Assembly (NCBI RefSeq): GCF_917563925.1
Contig: NZ_CAKJTJ010000010.1
Location: 1 to 64,000, forward strand
From: Sutcliffiella rhizosphaerae
Lineage (GTDB): Bacteria; Bacillota; Bacilli; Bacillales; Bacillaceae_I
Direction of reading: 5' to 3'
Length of the DNA: 64,000 nt
The translations under genes and the position numbers were made by a program. The notes beneath the pieces were generated by a model. It made no database searches. It saw only the letters and a program-made list of their open reading frames with translations, and was not told where the DNA came from. Below, in pieces: positions 24,572 to 33,600 of the stretch (positions are counted from its first letter, which is position 1; each line of letters starts with the position of its first letter).

Positions 24572-26848
24572 GTGCAAAAGTGTATCATTGCTGTAAAGTT
24601 ATGTTTGATTTTTATGCTTGCATTGTCCATGGAGAAAGTTTTTGCTGAGCAACAGGTTCAAAAGTATTCACTTGGACCAGTTGAAACAAGCAAGATTCTA
24701 CTTGGAGATTTTGAAGTATCTATAATGAATGGGGAAACTTCCAATGCAGTGATAAGTTTTAATGGTAATATTCTAGAAAAGCTCGATATAGATTTAGCTA
24801 TTTTCTCCAGTGTTTTTACCTGGTCTTTTAATGATAAAGACTATATTTTGTTTGAATTTAAAAAGCAAGGTACAGGAGGATACATGCAATTTACTGTATT
24901 GCAGCTTGAAGATGGAGAAAGTAGTCAAGTTTATACTTCTGAAGATTATCTGATGGGATTTATATCAGAAGAATCTGGTGAATTTAGTGTTTCTTATGCG
25001 GAGGAAAATGCAAGTCTAATAGATAGTGTTACGTATAAAAAAGACAAATTTTCACAAGAGAAGAACGGTTCTTTCCATATTTCATTGTCTGGGGAAAAAC
25101 TAAAAGTAATCCCAGAAAAAGCTGGAGAAGAGGATTCTTTTCAATTACAGAGCACTTCTATAAGAGGAGAGAACCCATCTGTTGCGCAAATAAATGTAAT
25201 GTTAACCCAAGAAGCCCTGCTGGCGGGTGTACCTCCAGAAATAATAAAAGCAATAGCTTGGCAGGAGAGTACATGGAGGCAATTCCGCACTAATGACGAA
25301 CCATCTGGCCTTTGGAAAAAGGGTGATCCGATTGTCTCTTTTGATGGTGGAATTGGAATTATGCAAATTACAGAACCTAATATGGCTTCTGAACGAGAAA
25401 GACGATTAAAAGAAGATATTCGCTACAATATTCAGGAAGGTATCAGAATCCTTAAAGAGAAGTGGAGTTACAATAACTGGGGCAGGATTCCAAAAATTAA
25501 TGGAAACGACATGAACGTGTTAGAAGATTGGTATTTTGCGGTGATGGCATATAATGGGATATCTCGTAGAAATGATCCGAAATACTATCCTAACAATACG
25601 TATCAAGATGTCATTTATCGTCATGTGGAACGATATGCTCAAATGAGTGTTTCTAAATTTCCTGTAACCCACCTTCACAACGATATTTATTATAATACGG
25701 CAGGATCTTTACATTTTAGGAGAGATCAATATCATATAAATGGGCAATTTACTAAATCCAAACATGTTTTTTCTGAAAATGAATTGGTGAAAGCAACGGA
25801 GAGTGGAGTAAGGTTAAGAAGATCACCTGAAGGCGCAGAAGTACGTTTCACTACGGCGGGTGAGGTTCTACAGGTGGTAGGCCCATTTCAAGCTGGAAGC
25901 AATAATAATAATCATTTTGTTTGGTATCCAGTTAGGGACATGAACTCAAATGAAACGTATTATATTGCTTCAAGCTACTTAGATAAAGTTAGGATTTCAG
26001 GTCCAAATCGGTATGCAACTGCCGTAAGTATCTCTCAAGAGGGGTGGGATAAAGCAAATACTGTTATTCTAGCTCGTGGAGATAATTTCCCCGATGCATT
26101 AGCGGGTACACCTTTGGCATACAAGTTGAACGCGCCAATCTTACTAACTCGGAATGGAGCATTGCCAGAGGAAACAAAAAATGAATTGATCCGATTAAAT
26201 GCAAAAAATGTAATTATATTGGGCGGGACTGGAGCAATAACTAACTCTGTTTCCGATTCCGTCAGAAATATGGGAATACAGGTTAGACGAATAGCAGGTC
26301 AAAATAGATTTGAGACAGCGAGACTCATTGCAAATGAACTGGGGAGTAATTTCTCAACAGTTGTGGTAGCGAATGGATATGGTTTCCCGGATGCATTGGC
26401 AATTGCTCCGTATGCTGCGCGGAATGGGATCCCTATTTTGTTAACAGAAAAGACCTACATTCCTAGTGCAACAAAATCGTTAGTAAATTCAGCAAACAAA
26501 ACAATTGTAATCGGGGGAACTGCTGTTATTAATCAAAACTTATTGAAAAGTATGAATGGAGCTCAGAGGGTTTCAGGAAGTACTAGATATGAAACGGCCC
26601 TAAAAATTGGTACTCAATTTAACTTTTCAAATAATGAAGGGTTTGCTGTAAGTGGCACTGAATTTCCAGATGCTTTAACAGGATCTGTTTTGGCTGCCAA
26701 ACGTAACGCTCCATTATTATTGATGAATCCAAATTATTTACCTTCAGAGACTTTACAATTGTCGCGGAATAATAGATTCAATAAGATTTCTATTTTTGGT
26801 GGTACAGCTGCAGTCCGCACTGAAAGTATTCTTCCTATTTATAGATAA
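24572..26848 (+). CDS. Secreted lysozyme-like (SLT) protein with extra N-domain, SH3b and three CWB2 modules
   Basis: A 758-residue protein. A signal peptide (about 1-25) is followed by a beta-rich domain of about 180 residues that I do not recognise and that the 22545 paralogue lacks. The SLT-type domain spans about 205-370 (VPPEIIKAIAWQESTWRQF, catalytic Glu232; GGIGIMQITEP; WYFAVMAYNGIS). An SH3b segment follows (about 405-470; VRLRRSPEGAEVRF ... YYIASSYLDKV), then three CWB2 modules to the end (SGPNRYATAVSISQEGW; ILL motifs PILLT, PILLT, PLLLM). GTG 24572 follows AAGGAGG. It has its own terminators on both sides. The WQES motif is closer to classical SLT enzymes than AEAKG in the sister protein. 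Confidence 0.88.
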   Translation: MQKCIIAVKLCLIFMLALSMEKVFAEQQVQKYSLGPVETSKILLGDFEVSIMNGETSNAVISFNGNILEKLDIDLAIFSSVFTWSFNDKDYILFEFKKQGTGGYMQFTVLQLEDGESSQVYTSEDYLMGFISEESGEFSVSYAEENASLIDSVTYKKDKFSQEKNGSFHISLSGEKLKVIPEKAGEEDSFQLQSTSIRGENPSVAQINVMLTQEALLAGVPPEIIKAIAWQESTWRQFRTNDEPSGLWKKGDPIVSFDGGIGIMQITEPNMASERERRLKEDIRYNIQEGIRILKEKWSYNNWGRIPKINGNDMNVLEDWYFAVMAYNGISRRNDPKYYPNNTYQDVIYRHVERYAQMSVSKFPVTHLHNDIYYNTAGSLHFRRDQYHINGQFTKSKHVFSENELVKATESGVRLRRSPEGAEVRFTTAGEVLQVVGPFQAGSNNNNHFVWYPVRDMNSNETYYIASSYLDKVRISGPNRYATAVSISQEGWDKANTVILARGDNFPDALAGTPLAYKLNAPILLTRNGALPEETKNELIRLNAKNVIILGGTGAITNSVSDSVRNMGIQVRRIAGQNRFETARLIANELGSNFSTVVVANGYGFPDALAIAPYAARNGIPILLTEKTYIPSATKSLVNSANKTIVIGGTAVINQNLLKSMNGAQRVSGSTRYETALKIGTQFNFSNNEGFAVSGTEFPDALTGSVLAAKRNAPLLLMNPNYLPSETLQLSRNNRFNKISIFGGTAAVRTESILPIYR

Positions 26849-26865
26849 TCCTTTAGTTTCATATC

Positions 26866-26904
26866 AAAAAAGAGTCTATATTATTACATATAAGACTCTT
26901 TTTT
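26866..26904. terminator. Bidirectional terminator
   Basis: AAAAAAGAGTCT (26866-26877) pairs with AGACTCTTTTTT (26893-26904), with TATA/TATA pairing continuing in the loop. Confidence 0.85.
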
Positions 26905-26939
26905 GTTACATATCTTTAATATTTCTCCTATTTTGCTAA

Positions 26940-26948
26940 TGTTATAAT
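26940..26948 (+). promoter_or_regulatory. Extended -10 promoter of the NlpC/P60-CWB2 gene
   Basis: TGTTATAAT has the TGn extension directly before a perfect TATAAT. No good -35 is seen, as usual for extended -10 promoters. The start codon is 44 bases downstream of the -10. Confidence 0.5.
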
Positions 26949-26991
26949 ATACAAGTAAAAAGTGTAATATAATGTAGATTTAGGGGGAAAT

Positions 26992-28329
26992 ATGATTACT
27001 TATGCATTAAAAAAATCCATTGTTGCCATAGTTTTTGGTATGGTAGTTTTACTTTCTTTACCTTCCATTAATGATGCAAGTGGCTTTACTGTAGATAGAA
27101 TTAGTGGAGAAAATAGATATAAAACTGCCGTGGAGGTTTCTAAGAAAGGTTGGACAAGTTCCGGTACCGTTCTTATTGCAGCAGGAAATCAGTTTCCGGA
27201 CGCTCTGACAGGAACACCTCTAGCTTATTCTCTTAATGCTCCGATTTTATTAACTCAAAACAGTACTTTGCCGAGTGAGACAAAAAAAGAAATTTCTCGT
27301 CTAAAGGCTAAAGATGCAATTATATTAGGTGGAACAAATGCCGTTAGTAATAATGTCTATAATCAGTTGGTGGAAATGGGATTAAAGGTAGATCGGATTA
27401 GCGGATCTGACCGTTATCAAACATCCGTAAAAATTGCGGAAAGACTTTCAGGACAAACAAATACTGCGGTGGTTGTCTATGGGAAAAACTTCCCGGACAG
27501 CTTGGCAATTGCGGCCCATGCTGCACAAAATGGCTATCCAATATTATTGACAAAATCTGACTCTCTTCCAAGTGAAACAAAAAAGATATTGTCCAAGTAT
27601 AGAAATACGATTGTGGTTGGTGGATCTGGTGTCATTTCTGAATCGCAATTAAAACATATGCCGAATGCAAAAAGATATTCTGGGAAAGACCGGTATGATA
27701 CAGTAGCAAAGCTAGTGAATGAGCTAGGTATTAAATTTGGAAATGAAGTTTATATGGCAACAGGACAAAGTTATGCAGATGCGTTAACGGGATCTGTTTT
27801 GGCTGCAAAAAATAAATCTTCACTTGTATTGGTGCAAAAGGATAAAATTCCAGCACCTGTCCAATCTATGTTAGACAAAGTAAGTGCTTCTAAAGTTACT
27901 ATTATTGGTGGAACGAATGCTGTTTCTGCTAATGTTCAGAACAAGCTTGAGGGGTTTGATACAGTTGCACTTGTTAATACAGCAACACAATACATAGGAG
28001 CACCATATAAATATGGTGGAACTTCACCATCGGGCTTTGATTGCAGCGGATTTATCCAATTCGTATTTGGAAAGCATGGAATAAGCACTCCTCGTACAAC
28101 AGCAGATTTACATGCTGGAGGAAAAGCGGTCTCAAAGCTTGAGGTGGGAGACTTGGTGTTTTATAGGACAGATCCAAAGAAGAACAGTGCATCGCACGCT
28201 GGAATATATATTGGTAACAATAAATTTATTCATGCTAAATCGGCAGGTTCAAATATAGGAGTTACGATTGACGAAATGTCTAATTCCTACTTTGCACCTT
28301 TATACCTTGGTGCTAAACGATATCACTAA
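26992..28329 (+). CDS. Secreted NlpC/P60 endopeptidase with three N-terminal CWB2 modules
   Basis: A 445-residue protein: signal peptide (about 1-30), three CWB2 modules (about 34-325; SGENRYKTAVEVSKKGW, SGSDRYQTSVKIAERL, SGKDRYDTVAKLVNEL; ILL motifs PILLT, PILLT, SLVLV), then an NlpC/P60 domain (about 328-445) with Cys351 in GFDCSGF and His402 in SHAGIYIG. The catalytic domain cleaves D-glutamyl-meso-diaminopimelate bonds in stem peptides. This is the only CWB2 protein in the window with the anchor N-terminal, the same order as B. subtilis LytC/LytB-type anchors. ATG 26992 follows TAGGGGGA. Confidence 0.9.
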   Translation: MITYALKKSIVAIVFGMVVLLSLPSINDASGFTVDRISGENRYKTAVEVSKKGWTSSGTVLIAAGNQFPDALTGTPLAYSLNAPILLTQNSTLPSETKKEISRLKAKDAIILGGTNAVSNNVYNQLVEMGLKVDRISGSDRYQTSVKIAERLSGQTNTAVVVYGKNFPDSLAIAAHAAQNGYPILLTKSDSLPSETKKILSKYRNTIVVGGSGVISESQLKHMPNAKRYSGKDRYDTVAKLVNELGIKFGNEVYMATGQSYADALTGSVLAAKNKSSLVLVQKDKIPAPVQSMLDKVSASKVTIIGGTNAVSANVQNKLEGFDTVALVNTATQYIGAPYKYGGTSPSGFDCSGFIQFVFGKHGISTPRTTADLHAGGKAVSKLEVGDLVFYRTDPKKNSASHAGIYIGNNKFIHAKSAGSNIGVTIDEMSNSYFAPLYLGAKRYH

Positions 28330-28343
28330 TATCAATAATCGTT

Positions 28344-28376
28344 AAACCGGAGCTAATGGAGCTCCGGTTTATTATT
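28344..28376. terminator. Bidirectional terminator
   Basis: AAACCGGAGCT (28344-28354) and AGCTCCGGTTT (28360-28370) form a perfect 11-bp stem shared by two convergent genes. Confidence 0.85.
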
Positions 28377-28380
28377 TTTA

Positions 28381-29100
28381 TTAATAGTGGTATCTGCTTT
28401 CCATTCCCTCTTGTACCATAATAAAATAGTCTGGGACTGAGATTTTTCCTATGGAGTAGTTTCCTTCAGAGGGATTCCAAACCGAATAACTATTTAATGC
28501 TTCATCTAATTTTCTTTGATGTACCTTTTTAGTTAAGTTTACCGTCTCGTCATATGACAACTTCTTATGTTCCTGTATAGGAATGTAGAATTTTCCCTCA
28601 TTCACTAATTTTTCATCTAATAACTCTCTTAATGCTTTACCGGTTGACGCATGATCATCATGAGGATCATGTTCACTCATTACATGGTGGGTAACGGTTG
28701 TATGCAGGCTTTCTTTCGCAATAATAATTTCTTTTACCTTATCGATAGAAATTGAACCGTCTGGAAGATCCAAAATAGTAATAGACTCAGGGCTCACACC
28801 GAGAGATTGAATGGAGGCTTTAAATTCCCTCACTCTTGCTTGTCCAAAATCTTCTTTAGTAAGTGGGGGATAACCATCTTTACTTAGTAATTCATTTACA
28901 GTATTAATTGCTTTACTAGCTTTTCCTTCTGAAAGAAGGACAATATGTACTTCGTCACTATCATCAAGTGCCTGAATAATAGCTGGCCCCAAACTTAAAA
29001 CCTCATCATCGGCATGTGGAGCGTAAAAAACCTCAAGACGATCATTTTTTGATGAGCAACCCGTGAGGATGATAAAAATAAGAATTAGAAGTTTTTTCAT
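28381..29100 (-). CDS. PIG-L family deacetylase lipoprotein
   Basis: A 239-residue lipoprotein with lipobox ILTGC (Cys15). The PIG-L domain has FYAPHADDEVLSLG (the AHPDDE motif as PHADDE, zinc His and Asp) and a second metal site HDPHDDHASTG. PIG-L enzymes remove N-acetyl groups from GlcNAc-containing substrates. A lipid anchor places it outside the membrane, so a wall or polymer GlcNAc residue is a likely substrate (inference). It is divergent from the HGSNAT-like acyltransferase at 29175, pairing a putative deacetylase with a putative glucosamine acetyltransferase. Confidence 0.85.
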   Translation of the reverse strand: MKKLLILIFIILTGCSSKNDRLEVFYAPHADDEVLSLGPAIIQALDDSDEVHIVLLSEGKASKAINTVNELLSKDGYPPLTKEDFGQARVREFKASIQSLGVSPESITILDLPDGSISIDKVKEIIIAKESLHTTVTHHVMSEHDPHDDHASTGKALRELLDEKLVNEGKFYIPIQEHKKLSYDETVNLTKKVHQRKLDEALNSYSVWNPSEGNYSIGKISVPDYFIMVQEGMESRYHY

Positions 29101-29174
29101 CGCTTTTCCTTTCTTTTCGCCAATTATGCTACAATTATTCTAACAAATTTATGTGGAGAAAGTGTAAAAAAAGT

Positions 29175-30290
29175 ATGGGTGAAAATAATTTACAATCTAA
29201 GAAGCGTTTTAGGTCAATAGATGTAACAAGGGGTATAGTCGTACTTCTTGCAATATTTGTTAGTGCGTTGCCAGGTGGAGGCTATGAATACTTGAGGCAT
29301 GCCTATTGGTATGGTGTGACAGTAACGGACCTTATATTCCCCGCCTTTTTGACAGTGTATGGTATTGGCTTAGCGATTGCCTATAGGAATGGTGTGAAAT
29401 GGAAAAATTTAATTAGAAGAACAATAATGTTAATTGTATACGGACTTCTTTTTAATTTGATTGCATCTTGGAGCTTAGATTTACAAACTTTAAGATATAC
29501 GGGAGTCTTGCAATTGTTTGCTGTAACAGGATTAGGCGTTGTCATTATATCTCGTATTTTTAAAAGTTGGAAATGGGCAATGGTATCAGGTTTGATTATT
29601 GCTACTATATATACAACTGTTTTAGTAATTACTAGTACCAGTTGTGAGGGTGGAATACCAAGGACCAGTTGCAACCTTTCAGGAGTAGTGGACAGTATGA
29701 TTTTTGGAGAGAATCATGTATATGCACAGGGAGAGCGTGGATTTGATCCGGAGGGTATTTTCTCTGTTTTTAGTGCTATGTCCAATGTTTTATTTGGGTA
29801 CGCTATTGGAATGGTAATCCATAATAGGAAAAAAATAATGCCCAAGCTTATTATGTCTGGCATTGGTTTAGTACTTCTATCATTTGTTTTTCAACAATTC
29901 ATAGATTTTAATAAAAGATTGTGGAGTCCATCATTTGCATTGCTTGCCAGCGGAATATTAATTACCCTGTTGGCTATCATGTTCTTTTTGATAGATAATA
30001 ATAATAAAAATAAAAAGAAAGGAACATTTAACAGGGGGCTCATATGGTACCTAGAGTCTATTGGAAGGAACAGCTTCCTCATATATTTTGGGAAAATGGT
30101 TGTTTTTATTATTTTTGGTAAACTGGTCATAACATTATTTGAGACACAAGGAACCTTAAGTGAGCTGTTATTTAACCTTTTAAATAAGTACCTACCATTT
30201 CCGCATCTCTTTTACAGCTTATTTTTTATCGTGATTTGGTCTCTTATTGCAATAGTCCTACATGCTAAGAAAAAATATATAAGAGCATAA
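29175..30290 (+). CDS. HGSNAT-like multi-pass acyltransferase
   Basis: About 371 residues with some ten transmembrane helices. The N-terminal RSIDVTRGIVVLLAIFVSAL and the following YWYGVTVTDLIFPAFLTVYG are the signature of the heparan-alpha-glucosaminide N-acetyltransferase-like (DUF1624/DUF5009-related) family, in which acetyl groups cross the membrane to amino sugars. The C-terminal SIGRNSFLIYFGKM segment is also typical. ATG 29175 has TGGAGAAAG upstream; the in-frame ATG 29151 has no Shine-Dalgarno. Divergent from the PIG-L lipoprotein with a 74-base gap, suggesting shared regulation. Substrate not provable from sequence. Confidence 0.8.
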   Translation: MGENNLQSKKRFRSIDVTRGIVVLLAIFVSALPGGGYEYLRHAYWYGVTVTDLIFPAFLTVYGIGLAIAYRNGVKWKNLIRRTIMLIVYGLLFNLIASWSLDLQTLRYTGVLQLFAVTGLGVVIISRIFKSWKWAMVSGLIIATIYTTVLVITSTSCEGGIPRTSCNLSGVVDSMIFGENHVYAQGERGFDPEGIFSVFSAMSNVLFGYAIGMVIHNRKKIMPKLIMSGIGLVLLSFVFQQFIDFNKRLWSPSFALLASGILITLLAIMFFLIDNNNKNKKKGTFNRGLIWYLESIGRNSFLIYFGKMVVFIIFGKLVITLFETQGTLSELLFNLLNKYLPFPHLFYSLFFIVIWSLIAIVLHAKKKYIRA

Positions 30291-30492
30291 ATCTTTTGGA
30301 GGGGAAATTTGTTCTCGAGAAGTTCATTCAACTATCATATCAGAAATTGGTTTCATCTAAAAGTTCCTCTTATTTCTTATAATAAGCACCTAATTTTTTT
30401 AATATTTATAGAAAAATTAAAATCGACATATAAACTACTATAATTTTGTCAGAAAAATACTCAACGATAATAAATAATTAGTTTTAAAAGTT

Positions 30493-30516
30493 GACCCTTT
30501 GCATAGGGTCTTTTTT
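30493..30516 (+). terminator. Terminator between acyltransferase and Vpr-like protease
   Basis: GACCCT (30493-30498) and AGGGTC (30505-30510) followed by six T, about 200 bases after the acyltransferase stop. The rest of the 390-base gap is AT-rich with no gene. Confidence 0.7.
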
Positions 30517-30557
30517 CATAAATAAACTAAGATTCTAAATATTTGAAATATAAACAA

Positions 30558-30586
30558 TTGACTAAAAAGTAATGCATCTGTAAAAT
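30558..30586 (+). promoter_or_regulatory. Candidate sigma-A promoter of the Vpr-like protease gene
   Basis: TTGACT (30558-30563), a 17-base spacer and TAAAAT (30581-30586) give good sigma-A matches and leave a leader of about 90 bases. Confidence 0.55.
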
Positions 30587-30682
30587 TATAGTGTAATTTG
30601 AAATGTTATGTAGGAAGAAAGAAGGTACTCCTTTTTGCTTAATATTTCATTTTACAACAAAAATCGGGGGAGGTTTTAGTTA

Positions 30683-33600
30683 GTGCATTTACGTAGGTAC
30701 TTTATTAGTTTTGTTGCTTTCTTGCTGGTTTTTTCTAACTTGCAATTTGCAGTTGGGGCGCAATCAGTAGCGAAAACAACTAATGGGGTCAATTTTGACG
30801 ATGTAAGAGAATTATTTGATGAGAGACAAAAGTTTGAGGAAAAAGCAGAAACTGCGAAATCAGCTTTCTCAGCGCAGGATAAAGTCCGTGTCATAGTTGA
30901 AATGGATGGAGAAGCTCCAATCCAATATGCAACTAAACAAAATGTATTGTACAAGGATTTAAATGAATCTACTAAAAAATCCTTAACTGATGCTGTTAAA
31001 AAGGAACAGGCATCTGTAAAAGATGCGATTTCTTCAAAAGGTGTAGCAATGACTTACAAGCATAACTTTACTACTGCCTTTAATGGTTTTAGTGGAGAAG
31101 TTGCGTTTGGTGACATTGCTAAAATTGAAACAGTAAAAGGTGTTTCAAATGTATACTTAGCAAATGAGTATAATCGCCCAGAGTTAGAGCCAGATATGGA
31201 AACAAGTCATGATTATATCCAGTCATTGCAGGTATGGGTTGATGCTCACTTTAAGGGAGAAGGCATGGTAGTTTCCGTTATTGATTCGGGAGTAGACCCT
31301 TCCCATAAAGATTTCGTGTTAAGCGAAGGCACGGAAGAATACTTAACGAAGAACCTTGTGGATAGCCTAGTTGCTTCTGAAGGTTTAAAAGGAAAATTCT
31401 ATACTGAAAAAGTGCCATATGGATACAACTATTACGATCAAAACCAAGAAATTAGAGATGTCGGACCAGCCCCTTCTGAACACGGGATGCATGTGTCTGG
31501 TACAGTTGTGGCAAACGGTGAAATCAAAGGGGTAGCTCCTGAAGCTCAAGTATTAGGGATGAAGGTATTCTCTAACGATCCAAGATATCCTTCTACTTGG
31601 TCTGATATTTATTTAGCTGCAATTGATGACTCTATTAAACTTGGAGCAGATGTTCTGAATATGAGTTTGGGTTCTACAGCTTCTTTTTATGAAGTAGAAA
31701 GTGCTGAAGATCTTGCTATCACTCGTGCTGTTGAAAACGGTATTGTTTCTTCCGTTTCAGCTGGTAATTCAGGACATATTGGACGTGGATGGGACAACCC
31801 ATTATTCCAAAACCCTGATATTGGAGTGGTTGGTGCACCTGGTCTTAACAAGGATACTATTCAAGTAGCGGCTTCAGGAAACACAGCTTTCTTATACGAG
31901 CATAGCTTAGCTATCGAAGGTACAAGCTTCTCGGGAGTAGGTTACGGGATTGATAGCTGGGAAGATTTAGCTGATGTTGAGTTAGTATTACTTAATGGTC
32001 TTGGGCATCCTGGAGATTATCAAGGTGTGGATGTTGAGGGTAAAGTAGTTGTCATGGCTCGTGGAGAACTGACATTCCACGATAAAACTCAAAACGCTGC
32101 AACAGCAGGAGCTGCAGGAATTGTAGTTTATAATCACGATCCAAATGCAGTATTTCATAGGGATCAAGGTGGCTGGGCAATTCCGTTTATGAAACTTAGC
32201 TATGGCGATGGTCTTGCAATTAAAGAAGCACTCAATGATGGAAATAAATCAGGCAGTGTTCAAGGATTAAATCAGCAAGAAAGCCCTGAAATGGGTAAAA
32301 TGACAGAATTTACTTCTTGGGGAACTACTCCGAGCTTGGAGCTTAAACCAGAAATAACAGCTCCAGGTGGAAATATCAAATCTACTTTAAATAATGATAG
32401 ATATGGTGTTATGAGTGGTACTTCTATGGCAGCTCCACATGTTGCTGGGGGTGCTGCACTGGTACAACAATACCTAAGAACTGATGATAGATTTGTAGGT
32501 TTAAATGCGGAGCAACGTACAAGACTTGCAAAAACTCTATTAATGAACACAGCTGCAAGTATTGAAGATTTACATGGGAATGATTTTTCTCCACGTCGCC
32601 AAGGAGCAGGTATGATGCAATTGTTTGCTGCGGTTGACACACCGGTTTATGTTGTAGAAAAAAGTTCCGGTGAAGGAAAAGTGGAATTAAAAGCGTTTGA
32701 TTCCCAAAAAGTAAGCTTTACACTTACTGCAAAAAATATTGCAGATTATGAAGTTTCTTACAAAGTTGATACTTCAGTATTGACAGATTCTTTCCTAAAG
32801 CAAAATAATGGACCAACATTAAATGCACTTACAACTGGAGCTTTAGAAGGTGCAAAAGTTACTGCACCAAAAGAACTTACATTAAAGGCGGGTGAAGCGA
32901 AAGACTTCACGGTTACGATTGACTTCGCCAATGCTAAAATTCCAGGATTTAATGCTGATGGTTCAGCTGCAAAAATGGATTTAGTTAAAAATATTTTTGT
33001 TGAAGGTTTTGTAACATTATCTCATCCTCATGAAGCAGATCTTTCAGTTCCATTCTTAGGCTTCTATGGTGACTGGAGTGCTCCATCAGTTTTAGACGGA
33101 TTTAAAGTATTTGGAGAAGACAAATACTATGAAGCAGGATTCCCTTCCGATGCAGTAGACGCAGAAACATACTTTATCGATCATCTTGAAGATGAAGCAG
33201 GTAATCTTTTCTATGGAATCAGTCCTAATGGAGATGGACTGAACGACAGTATTAACTTTATTAATGCATACCTCCGTAATGCAAAAGAAGTTCAATACAA
33301 TGTATTAGACGAAAATGGTAAGCAATTACGCCGTATTTTAACATCCAATTATGTTAGAAAAAATTTCTTTAATAGTGGAAATGGCTCTTACTATTCCTTA
33401 AGTGGTTCACGACTATGGAATGGAACAGTTGGTGGTAAAGTAGTTGCAGACGGTAAATATTTCTATGAGATTAATGCTCTTGTAGACGGCACCAACAAAT
33501 GGCAATCCAAGAAAATCCCTGTTGTTGTAGATACCACTGCCCCTGAAATAGCAATTACTTCATACAATGAGGAAACAGGTTTACTTAAATGGACAGCTTC

